Shown one piece after another: positions 47,312-56,480 of a stretch of DNA of 64,000 nt. This stretch comes from Gerris lacustris (taxonomy: Eukaryota > Arthropoda > Insecta > Hemiptera > Gerridae), in NCBI GenBank assembly GCA_951217055.1, contig OX578277.1, positions 62,218,388 to 62,282,387 on the forward strand, read 5' to 3'. Under the pieces are notes generated by a model. It was not told where the DNA came from. It did not search any database and worked only from the letters and a program-made list of their open reading frames with translations. A program made the position numbers and the translations under genes. The first letter of the stretch is position 1. Every line of letters starts with the position of its first letter.

Positions 47312-47584
47312 GGTACTTTATAATATTTCAAAAAATATTTATGCCATTAAAAATGACAGCTAGAATTAATTTACAAAAATATACAAACTCAACGTAATGT
47401 CTAATAAAAGTGTTTTAAGGCAACATAATGTGAATAATGTAAATGTGAAAGTAACTTGATGTCATCAAGTGTCCAGAATAAATAACTTATTGTTGAAAAC
47501 AATTTTCCAAAAGTCATGTTTCCTAAACCAAAATTTTGGTTCGCAGGTTTTCATTTTGAGCCTTCTTCAATGCGATCACATGAC
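47312..47584 (-). other. Probable 5' UTR part of the giant-ORF exon
   Basis: On the minus strand a good acceptor (a T-rich tract then GTTCCAG, complement near 47580) precedes a stretch that leads without another strong splice site to the ATG at 47311. All frames here have stops, so it reads as 5' UTR. The alternative is a weak acceptor AAAG just before TACCATGG, which would make the ORF an internal exon. Confidence 0.4.
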
Positions 47585-48480
47585 CTGGAACAAAAAAATG
47601 AACATATAAAATAATAATAAACTACCAATAAAATGTATTATTAGGTTGTAGTCAGAGGTGGTGTTAGTAGCAAATTTGTGCAATTGAACAGCATGATAAT
47701 TTTTTTTTTTTACATTTTCATATTTATTCACAGCAAGAAGTGAATCTCAAGGATTTCAGCAGAAAATGTGTGGTTAAGGCAGAGGTGAAGTCACCTTGGA
47801 GTCTGCACACATTCGTAAAAAAATGTTGCTCTATCATATAAAAAAAAAAAATGTTAATCCGTACTAAAATTCCAATGTTGGATAATACTTTCCAATAAAC
47901 TTTGATTGGCCAATTTTTACTTAAGTTATTGTCAGATATGTAAAGGTTACTGACAGACAACAAATTACCAAGATGCATATTTTATTGAATGTAAGAAGCT
48001 TAAAAAATTATTTTTATTGTTATAAATTATGATTTATAACAATAAAAACAATTTTTATTTAAACCTTTTCACCTTTAGTGCTAAGAAAGGATCTTTAATG
48101 ACAGAGTTTGCATGATTATTTAAAGTGTAGGGTTTATCTTTCTGACATGTTTCCCAAAAAATAATGCAAAACTACCCCTATCTGTTACCCTCTAATCTCT
48201 TCTTTTCAGTTTTTATTTCATATAAAAATGGACATGAATTATGTCACTTAGTTTTTAGGGTTTCGTTGGTAAAACCAAAAAAAGAAACCCTTATAGTTTC
48301 GTTCATGTGTCTGTCTGTTCCAATAACTTTTGAATCAAAAGAGGTTCTAATAACTTTTGAATCAAAAGAGATAAAAACAAGAAACTTTCCAATATTAAAG
48401 ATAGTTTTAACGCGCACAAAAGGAAAAATATAGCGAACTCAAAATTATCAGCTGTTCAAATCCAAAATGGCGGATAACTC
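47585..48480. other. AT-rich DNA upstream of the giant ORF, first exon not located
   Basis: The minus ORF at 47724-47978 and plus ORF at 48164-48433 have no motif. The 5' exon(s) of the minus-strand gene may lie here or further right, but I could not choose one. Confidence 0.4.
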
Positions 48481-48650
48481 ACGTCATGCGAAGAAAATAT
48501 TTTTTTAAAATTTTGAGTGGGGTATCAAATGAAAGATATTAAAGAGTAGATTACAAAAATATATAACACTTCTGGAAAGCGTTTAATTTTCCACGCCATT
48601 TAGTCAAAAAACATCAAAATTTTGCATGCCCCCCCCCTAAAACTAACTTT
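48481..48650 (+). repeat. Dispersed repeat with the GAGTGGGGTATCAAATGAAAG block and poly-C, copy 1
   Basis: The block TTTTGAGTGGGGTATCAAAT, then AGTAGATTACAAAAATATAT, AACACTTCTGG, GCCATTTAGTCAAAAAACAT and a run of C. It recurs at about 48770-48840 (cut by another repeat) and, from AACACTTGTGG onward, at 52564-52642. Confidence 0.7.
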
Positions 48651-48841
48651 CCACTGTTACTAAAAATATGCAATGTGTTCGGTCTGATGGGCCAAAGAAA
48701 CAATAAGAATAACAATTTGATCTGATTAACTGGGAATCCAAGATGGCGGCTAATTCCTGTCATGTGAAATTATGTTTTTTAAATTTTGAGTGGGGTATCA
48801 AATGAAAGGTATTGAAGAGTAGATTACAAAAATATATAATA

Positions 48842-49020
48842 GTCCAGTCAATGAAGGCGAAAATAAGGTAAAAGCTCCAATTTTTTTGGGATTGAATGGA
48901 TTGTCCTGAAAATTTGCATACAAGATCATCTGACCCCCCCCCCCCCCCCACTCTGTGTGCTTTTTTCTCTGTCTCGATGTGTGCTTTTTTGCTATTTGGG
49001 GGTGAAAACTACCCTTGTAT
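48842..49020 (+). repeat. Second repeat family inserted in the first, copy 1
   Basis: It begins AGTCCAGTCAATGAAGGC right after a TAATA in the preceding repeat and contains a CCAATTTTTTTGGG string, a C16 run (48934-48949) and GATGTGTGCTTTT. The inverted relative at about 52420-52559 begins AGTCCAATCAATGAAGC on the complement and also has CCAATTTTTTTGG and GATGTGTGCTTTT. Both copies sit at the same point of the host repeat (between ATATAA and AACACTT). Confidence 0.65.
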
Positions 49021-49664
49021 GAGAAAAATGAGAAAATTTCAGATTTACGTAGTTTAAAGATTCAATTCATGGATCAAGTTCCTTTAAAGATTTTTATGAA
49101 ATTTATTTTAAATTTATGAAATTTAATTACTTTTATACCCTTAAATTTTTTTTAAAAACTACCCCTTCATGCCCGAAAAAATAGGAAAAAAAGTTTTTAG
49201 CAGCTTAAAATGTTCTTTTGGTGCATTCACAATGTATTACATATCTCTTAATTGTTACGAGACTTATTAATACTAATTATTTTAATGTTATATATATTGA
49301 CACGTTCCTTGTTATTTTTTATTACTTTTGGAATAAAATATTTATTTATTTATTTATTTATTTATTCTTTTGTTATTCATTAGAAAACTTACGATTAATT
49401 ACAAAGTTGTAACCCTTAAAAACTAATAAAATTATGATTGAAGGCTTGAGATGTTTCAATGGTATAACTAAAAAGAATTTTAAACGTTTAATAGATTTTC
49501 AAATTGTTAATGATTATATTGCAACTTTTTAACCCCCAAAAACCCTTTTGGAGAAATTGCGTAAAATTATATGTTACATGATGATATAATTCATTTTTTT
49601 TAATTTTATTGGATTTATTTTTAATATTTTTTTATTAAATTAATACAAAAAAAAATTATATACA
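49021..49664. other. AT-rich DNA, includes likely 3' UTR of the candidate exon
   Basis: A TTTATT string at 49631-49636 is AATAAA on the minus strand, about 30 bp past the stop codon of the candidate terminal exon at 49665. A (TTTA)n run lies at 49339-49365. No ORF is supported. Confidence 0.5.
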
Positions 49665-49787
49665 TTATAATGCATCACTATCATCACTGTCTTCAGCCTC
49701 GCCTTGATCCACAATTGGAGGACAATTGTTACAATTATTGCCAGAACATGAACTACATGTGCACGTTCCTGCGTTTAAACATGAATT
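49665..49787 (-). CDS. Candidate terminal exon with a cysteine cluster and acidic C-terminus
   Basis: On the minus strand TTGTATTTCTAG is a good acceptor and is followed by 123 bases in one open frame to TAA: a short lead, then CLNAGTCTCSSCSGNNCNNC, PPIVDQGEAE and DSDDSDAL. Seven cysteines in about 20 residues look like a metal-binding cluster. An AATAAA signal follows about 30 bp after the stop. Composition is far from the AT-rich background, which supports coding. A cysteine cluster near the C-terminus is known in the metal-responsive factor MTF-1 of insects, and that is one candidate; I found no C2H2 zinc-finger exons upstream in the window, so the identity is open. Other exons would lie to the right on the minus strand, in or beyond the 50-56 kb interval. 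Confidence 0.5.
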   Translation of the reverse strand, partial: NSCLNAGTCTCSSCSGNNCNNCPPIVDQGEAEDSDDSDAL

Positions 49788-49954
49788 CTAGAAATACAAT
49801 ATTATAATGTGCTTTGGGCTTTGAATTGTATTTGTATTAAAAACAAATGATTTCCATATTTATTTGAGATCTCTCCCTATCTTATAATAAAAAGTCAGTT
49901 GTATTTTAGTTTTTAACTAGTAAACGTTATAATAGATAAATAATATGCAGTTTT

Positions 49955-50714
49955 GGAACGAAGTTCCTTATTGCACGTTCTGGAGCCCGGGAGTAAATCC
50001 GAAAAAACGATCAAAATCACCGTCACGAAAAATCCGTCACAAAATCTACCGATGACAATAACTTGAGTAAAAGATCACCGAGTTAGTTAAAATTTGGTAC
50101 ACATGTTCATTTTACCAATGCCCAGGCAAAGTTCGTTGGACAACGTTATCCGCCCCAAGTGTTCACGCGCAACGCTCGAGTAAACGTAAGCTTCAAATTT
50201 AAAATTGGATTTTTTGGACGGGAAAAAATTCTAACTTCATCTATTTAATGAGACAAACAACTTTTATAGATATTTTTTTTTAGTAAAACGAACACCAACA
50301 CTGCTATGAAGTGATAAAATTTCAACCTGGTACAAGCAGAATGTTTATAGTGTTGGTGATTTATATTTTATATTATAATATTTTAATTGGAGATTCGCCG
50401 ACGGAGGTCTGATGGGACAGTTCTTTTCTTTTCTACAACCATCTGCTTTAACTATAAACTAATTAAAATTAACTTTTTTCTCAATTGACAATACATCATT
50501 TATTGTAAGACGCTCTTTTCAAAGATAATAAAAAGTTTTTCTTTTAATTTTGCCTTAACTCCGCTAGTACAAATAGTTACTTTTAATTTTGTCTCTTATT
50601 CTAACTCCGCCATGTATAAGTAGTTAGTATCATATACTTAGCACTGTAATTATATAATTTATATTTAATATAAAGCGTAAGGAACTTCGTTCCTACTGGG
50701 TGTCCCACGACACC
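49955..50714 (+). mobile_element. Hairpin-ended dispersed repeat, copy 2
   Basis: It starts GGAACGAAGTTCCTTA and ends with hairpins GGAACTTCGTTCC (50681-50693) and GGTGTCCCACGACACC (50699-50714). The body matches 18032-18925, with internal deletions (760 versus 894 bp). In the terminal stem-loop the only difference from copy 1 is in the loop (CCAC versus CCGC), so both stems are intact. Confidence 0.75.
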
Positions 50715-51430
50715 ACACGTATTTTTTTTTACTTAATACACCTCAATAAAATGTAGGAACGCAATATTAAAAAATTAATCAAATAATCTATGAGCACACT
50801 TACATTGTAAATTGATTAACAAAATAACACATTTTATTTAATTTATAAATGAGGCAAACCTCGTGTTTTCTCTGCTCTCCCTCCAATTTATTTTTTGCCT
50901 ACTTCTCCGTGGTCCATCTTTTGTGAACTTACATGTACTCATACATATACACAAGAACTCGAGTTCATGTGTGTATGTATATTATTAAAATACTCACTCA
51001 AATCAATTTATAACACTTAAAAATACACTAGGATGGTGGTAATTTACCTGCTCCGAAAATTTTACTGAAAAATTGCGATTACTCTTTTTACCATAACTTT
51101 TTAAATTTTTAAGTTATAAATTCGCTCAAAAAACAATTTTGTAGGAAATTTGAAGCGCTATAAGTTCTAATTTTTTCAGATTTTTTGAGCCTTTCATTTT
51201 TAAGATTCGTAAGTTTAAAGAGCTCAGGAAAGGTGGTCTTCGTACATAGTTTTGAGCTTCTAACGGTCATAACTCTGTCAAATTTTGTCCTACAAAAAAA
51301 AATAAAACAGCAACTTTTTCAACAAGAAAAAAAACCTACAATTTCTTATTCTATCATTTTTTTTTCATAACATTGTTACTTTTTGAAATATTTTCAAAAG
51401 AAGTTGATTTTTTTATAAATTGGAATTTTT
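50715..51430. other. AT-rich repeat-like DNA
   Basis: No gene seen. The plus ORF at 51185-51370 has no motif. Confidence 0.45.
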
Positions 51431-51442
51431 TCTTCAAAAGTA

Positions 51443-51738
51443 GTAGTAGTAGTAGTCTAGTACTTTCTACTAGGACGGGTAGGACGAACCACTTGTTCGA
51501 ACCTTGCAATTAGGCCATCATTCAGGCCCTTTTTACGCCCCGCGGTAAAGAGTTCCAGCCACTTCACACATCATACATATGTACATTTGTACCGCCGAAG
51601 CGAGTATGATGTGATCAATAGTGAGCCATATAAATCAGAGTGTCACGGCGAGGAATCGAACCCCGTCTCGTTCCACTCGAGATTCAGTGATGGCCGAGCA
51701 GACGTGGTTTAACTCACACGGCTACGCTAGCTCCCCTA
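51443..51738 (-). mobile_element. tRNA-derived SINE, copy 2, with 11-bp target duplication
   Basis: On the minus strand it begins GGAGCTAGCGTAGCCGTGTG (A-box region TAGCCGTGTGAG), carries a perfect pol III B box GGTTCGATTCC, and ends with GTGGTTCGTCCTACCCGTCC plus a (TAC)n tail. The direct repeat CTTCAAAAGTA flanks it at 51432-51442 and 51739-51749, which is the signature of LINE-mediated insertion. The body matches copy 1 at 5098-5396. Confidence 0.9.
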
Positions 51739-51749
51739 CTTCAAAAGTA

Positions 51750-52400
51750 AATCAAACATTTTTTCGAATTTAGGCTTCTTAAACCGTTCAAACTGTCAGA
51801 ATCTATTGTTAGTATATAAATAAAGTAAACTGCCGAAGGAATTTGTTTAATTTCAATTTTGGCTGTCAAGTCATTAATTTTAGTACCGATTATTTTTCTC
51901 AAAAATCAAGACAACCACTTTATTTTGATTATAACTCCGTCAGTTTTTATGCTAACGACTTTTGCCAGTAATCAATTTAAAGGTCTATTCAAGTACTTTA
52001 AAAAGTGTAATATGAGTTTTCTTCGAAAAACCTTTTATTTTTCCGCTACTTGACATGGAAAGTTTCAATTTAACTATCTTCAAAGTTGACTTCAATTTCA
52101 GGGAGTCATAACTCGGGTTCTATACTACCTAAAAAAATTAAATTAAAACCAATCTCTTTGTTACTTAATTACCTTAATTTTTGACTATGACCATTTGTAT
52201 GATAAAACTTTTAGTTTTTGAGATATTAGCAAAAAATCGCTCAAAAACATGCATTTTTTGAGCTAAAAAAGAGCATGTTTAGGCGCCAATAACTCAAAAA
52301 GTATTGACTACAAAAAATTCTTATAGAACATTTTTTTGTTTATAATTTGTCCATGTATCGAATCTTAAAGTTATTTTTTATTAATAAAATTCTACCCCCA
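51750..52400. other. Repeat-like AT-rich DNA, no gene
   Basis: Alternating A/T-rich strings with AAAACTTTTAGTTTTTGAG-like motifs; the ORF at 51859-52053 has no motif. Confidence 0.45.
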
Positions 52401-52559
52401 AGAAGGGGGTGGAAAAGGGCAGTCACCCATGGGGTAAAAGCACACATCGGCACTATATAACTTTTGTTTCTTGGGCTAGTCCCTAGCTACAGTTCAAATT
52501 TCACATCAATCCATCTCATCCAAAAAAATTGGGAGCCAAAATGCTTCATTGATTGGACT
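52401..52559 (-). repeat. Second repeat family, inverted copy 2
   Basis: The complement begins AGTCCAATCAATGAAGC at 52559 and matches the copy at 48842 through CCAATTTTTTTGG and GATGTGTGCTTTT. The left boundary is not defined. Confidence 0.6.
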
Positions 52560-52642
52560 AATAACACTTGTGGAAAAATTTAATTTTCATGCCATTTTGT
52601 CAAAAACATCAAAATTTGCCCCCCCCCCCCCCCCCCCCCCCC
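52560..52642 (+). repeat. Dispersed repeat with poly-C, copy 2
   Basis: AACACTTGTGG, GCCATTTTGTCAAAAACATC and AAAATTTG lead into 24 consecutive C (52619-52642). Compare 48560-48637, where the same sequence ends in only nine C. Confidence 0.75.
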
Positions 52643-53159
52643 TATATAATTTCATGTTTACAATACCAACGAAACCCTTTTTACGTGAGACTTCACGCAC
52701 TACCAATTTATTTCTTTAGGTTTCTATTATTATTCTTTAGGATTCAATTATTTGTTTCAAATTTAGAATTAAATATGAGTAAATGGTACAAAAAATAAGA
52801 GGTTGGACTTGAAAAGTCAAAATATATAAGCAAGTTTAATGATGAATGGCTCAATAATGTTGAATTTAAAGAAAAGATAATGAAACTATTGAACTATCTG
52901 GATGATAAGATGTCAGTATATTTTACTTATTAAGGTAAAATAATATATATATATTTTTTTTAATTAAATATGATAGTTTAGCAGTTTTAAGAAAGTTTAA
53001 ACCTCCCAAAATTGTAAACAAACTCTATTGACCTTGAATAAGTTCAAAAACATTGTAGTCTTATTCCCAGAAGAATTCAGTGTGCACAGAAAGTTAAAAT
53101 TGCCATCTAAATTTTATTAAATTAAGACGAGTAATTTTTAAGATATGGTGGTTCGTGAA
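52643..53159. other. AT-rich DNA, no gene seen
   Basis: The plus ORF at 52568-52798 runs through the poly-C tract and is spurious. Confidence 0.5.
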
Positions 53160-53310
53160 AATGTTAAATGAGAGACAGACTCAATACCAAAAATGTTCCC
53201 CAATGTCTGAAACAGAGTTTTGTCCAGGAATTTTTGAATTACCAGAAATAAAATTTAAAAAATTCCTTTAGAACAATTACAATGCTTCTGTTACCTTCAG
53301 TAAGCTCAGA
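53160..53310 (+). repeat. Dispersed repeat, copy 2 (related to 10265-10435)
   Basis: It shares ATGTCTGAAACRGAG, TTGGAATTTTT/AGGAATTTTT, CAATGCTTCYGTTAC and GTAAGCTC in the same order. Confidence 0.55.
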
Positions 53311-53879
53311 TTCTGAAACCTGGTAAGATATCGTGTAGGTTAGAGGACATTACTAAACTATTCCTGAATTTGTATATTAGACAACTCTGTGATTAAGGAT
53401 TTCCAAAATGGTGATGTTAATACATTACTCATATAGTAAGACAATTGGGCACATATGCTGCAATTAGATAAAACTAAACTTGAGGGGATTTGTTACTATA
53501 TGAGCTAAATAGAAAGTCACAAAACTTCCACTCAAAATCGAATGGCACAGTGGATTTTCAGCGGTATAAAAATCCAGCTCTAGTTGGAGATTCCCCCCCC
53601 CCCCCCATTCATGGTCAGTTTGGAGTGGAGTAGCTGGAGCAAAATGAATGAATGTGAATGGCCAGCTTAACCCTTCAGTGCTCTTGCTTTGTTTTCTAAT
53701 GAGTTAGATCGCATGGGATACAAACTTACCCTAGCCTAAATTTTCCCCATTTTTATAAGTCTGAAATTCAACAAAATTTGAAAACACTGAGTTTTATTAA
53801 TAACTATTACTTACAACAAAATACTTTTTATAATTTAATTAATGATAATTTTACATTATTTACAAAAAATCAAAAATAT
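53311..53879. other. AT-rich DNA with a poly-C run
   Basis: A run of 15 C at 53593-53607. No gene recognised. Confidence 0.5.
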
Positions 53880-53948
53880 GTGAATAATAATAAATAAATA
53901 AAGTGAATAATAATAAATAAATAAAGTGAATAATAATAAATAAATAAA
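53880..53948. repeat. 23-bp tandem repeat, three units
   Basis: The unit GTGAATAATAATAAATAAAT plus AAA is present three times without mismatch (53880, 53903, 53926), with the start of a fourth. Confidence 0.95.
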
Positions 53949-53979
53949 GTGAATGACCCTGATAAGGTTACAAAGCTAA

Positions 53980-54403
53980 GGGTGCGTTCGGAAACACTAA
54001 CCGGTCAACCTCTCGGTCGACCGGCGGTTTGTTGTGGTTAGTGTCATGGCGGCTTGAAATAATTTTTGTTTCCGAACGGAACGGTTGAAGGCAGCGTTTG
54101 ACCGAAAAGGTTTACAAATATAAATTTGTTTTTGTTTGGTGTGAGATAGAAGGATTGAAGTGAAGCTGTGACGATTCCTCAAAAAAAAGACGACAATGTA
54201 TTCAATGTTTATAAAAGGTAATCAAATGTTTATAAAAGAACAATGTCATTCCGCCAAAAAGGTAGCATTATGGTTACTAACCGTATTTCGATTTCTGTCA
54301 AAGCGGTCACGACCGGAGGTTTACGAACGCGGTCGGTTGTTTAGGTTGGTGTTTCCGGACACACCGGTTACTTCTCGGTCGACCTGGTTAGTGTTTACGC
54401 ACC
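53980..54403. mobile_element. PIF/Harbinger-like MITE
   Basis: The left end GGGTGCGTTCGGAAACACTA and the complement of the right end, GGTGCGTAAACACTAACC, match with a small indel, followed by shared GGTCGACCG. TAAG flanks both sides (53977-53980 and 54404-54407), consistent with a TAA target. The 424-bp insert is GC-richer than the surroundings and contains several CGGTC strings. The ORFs at 53997-54182 (-) and 54196-54483 (+) lie on it and are not genes. Confidence 0.75.
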
Positions 54404-54407
54404 TAAG

Positions 54408-56190
54408 ACTTAAGTTAAAGATTACCAAGACCATCAAAACTCTAACTCTTATCAGTTCCGCGCATGCTCATTTTTGCAAATGATGGAGTACAAAATTACC
54501 CCGTGCAAGCACTGAAATTAACCCTAAAGCACTAACAAATCATTGAATTGACTAAAAGTCAAGATAATAATAAAGAGTTGAGATAATAATAAGTCAGTTG
54601 ATAATTAATATTTCCAAGCAACTAGGCAACTTCAAAGTGGAAATAGTAAGTATATTTTCACTTGATAACTTATATGGATTAGGAATAAAGTAGCATATTA
54701 AATATTCCAATTTTTACACCTAGTATTTGTACCACAAGGGATATTTATTTTTCTAAATAAGCTTCTAGAGGGATTAACTTATTGTTAAGTTTGACTATCC
54801 AAACCGTTAACAAATTTTGCTTAGAAATATATAGCAAATACCTAATAACGTTAACAAACCTAATAACCTAAAAATGTTTCTATATTGTAAGAATCTATAA
54901 ATATATATTTTTATTTTTTTTATTTTACAATTATTATGGACAATGAACATTAAGTAAATTTACTGCCAACATTCTCCCCAGGTTTGTTTGAAAAACTTCG
55001 CTTTTCCTTTCTAAATAAAAAATGCATAAGGAAAGTACAAAGTCAACAACAATATTGTTAAAATTCAATAAAAAATAAATGCTTATTAATTAGAGAAACT
55101 AAAAATTTTAAAGAATAAAAAAAGACGGTATACACAATTAGTACCCAAGTAGAATGTTGCATATTCTTAATAACTATTAGATAAAGGGAAATAGCACTTT
55201 GTTTGCTTTGATTATGGGTGCTTAGCTCTATCACATTAGCAATAGAAAATGGACCAACAGCAATTCTACCAAACATTTCATTAGTTTACTTAAGCATACT
55301 TTGCCGCAAGCCAAGTAAAATTATTATGAAACAGTACACAAAAAAGATACAAATGCTCAATAATTAAATTTTATGGTTTCATAAAAAAATAAATTGTATT
55401 TAATCCTTTTCTCTGAAGAACTACCATAATATACAAGGTAACTCATTCCAACAAAAATCTAGATTACTGAACAGTTCAAATGAGGTTCCATATTAAAAAA
55501 TAAACATTCTTTGACGGAATATAAGAATGTTCATTAAATTTAAATATCATCAACATAACTTAGTAACATAACACGGATGGCAGAACCATAAAGCATTTAG
55601 ATGGCATTAAACTAGTAAGTTCCAGGTAAACTACTTATACAAATATTTCCTTATTAGATTGTTCAATATAAAAATTATTGAAATTTATGGTCTAAATATG
55701 TTTTCTACAATTAAATATTAAAACAACTGTAGCGCTCAAAATGTTTATCAGCCCGTTGTAAATAGGACCAAAGCTATACGTACACGCAACTCCATTCAGG
55801 TAGCCGTAAGCTGCATAAATCATCTCCTCGATTGAAAGGAGTCTTCAATATTGCACAAATAGAACGTAAACTTCATAAAAATTAGTGTAGTATTTAAAAA
55901 TAATAATAAAAAAATTTGCGCACAGCACAACAATCAAGTACTATTAAAGATTTGATAAGGATAGGTTTGTTTTCTCTTATCATCGAAATACCAACATTAA
56001 CCTTTCCTTATTCTAATCCAAGATTTGTTATCAACAAAGGTAACTACATTTATTTTTTAAAGAGGGACGCGCAATCAATTCATCTATAAAAATGAAAATT
56101 AAATAAAATATAAATATTATTATCTTTATTATCTTATAGCAACATAATCAATATATATTTTTATTTTTAGCATGGGCGAACAGAAGCCCC
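54408..56190. other. AT-rich intergenic DNA upstream of LNPK
   Basis: No supported gene. The minus ORF at 55058-55276 has no motif. A minus-strand acceptor at about 55011 followed by a 17-codon frame (to 54960) was considered and not called. Confidence 0.4.
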
Positions 56191-56453
56191 TTAAAACTTT
56201 TGTGTAGTGGTTGCTTTGCTTCTCAGTTGTAGGGGCCAAGTGTTTTCACACCTCTGTTGGTTATCTGTCGTTCTATAAATTTAGTCTGTATTTCAGGTTC
56301 AGGATATGTAATTACGCATTACACATTTTAGGAGGAATGAAGATGGTTTTTTTACCGGAATTTCTAATTTTTTTCAAATTTTCATATCGTTTCCGCTGCT
56401 GCGCGTCTCTGTGATTCTGTGATCCAAAATTTTTTAGTTCCTTTATTTTTTTA
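56191..56453 (+). promoter_or_regulatory. Probable promoter and 5' UTR of LNPK
   Basis: An arthropod-type initiator TCAGTT occurs at 56223-56228, with TTAAAA about 32 bp before it as a weak TATA-like element. From there the sequence is less AT-rich than upstream and leads to the LNPK start codon at 56454. The spacing is right but both motifs are short, so the start site is a proposal. Confidence 0.35.
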
Positions 56454-56480
56454 ATGGGTTCGTTACTTTCACGCTTTAAG
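56454..56480 (+). CDS. LNPK: LNPK coding exon 1
   Basis: Nine codons, MGSLLSRFK, ending before the donor GTAAGC. Gly2 and Ser/Arg nearby fit an N-myristoylation signal. It was chosen because the peptide joins the next exon in phase 0 and matches the family start. Confidence 0.85.

Noticed and set aside
47530..47584. Reading SCDRIEEGSK as a coding exon linked to the giant ORF
   Set aside because: It hits a stop after ten codons and cannot join the frame at 47311 without an unsupported splice.
53997..54483. ORFs on both strands around a GC-richer patch
   Set aside because: The patch is a Harbinger-like MITE with inverted ends, so the ORFs are by-products.
54960..55010. Minus-strand mini exon (KGKAKFFKQTWGECWQ then stop) with acceptor and AATAAA downstream
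   Set aside because: Only 17 codons with no family match; AT-rich DNA gives such signals often. Kept only as a candidate to test by RNA-seq.
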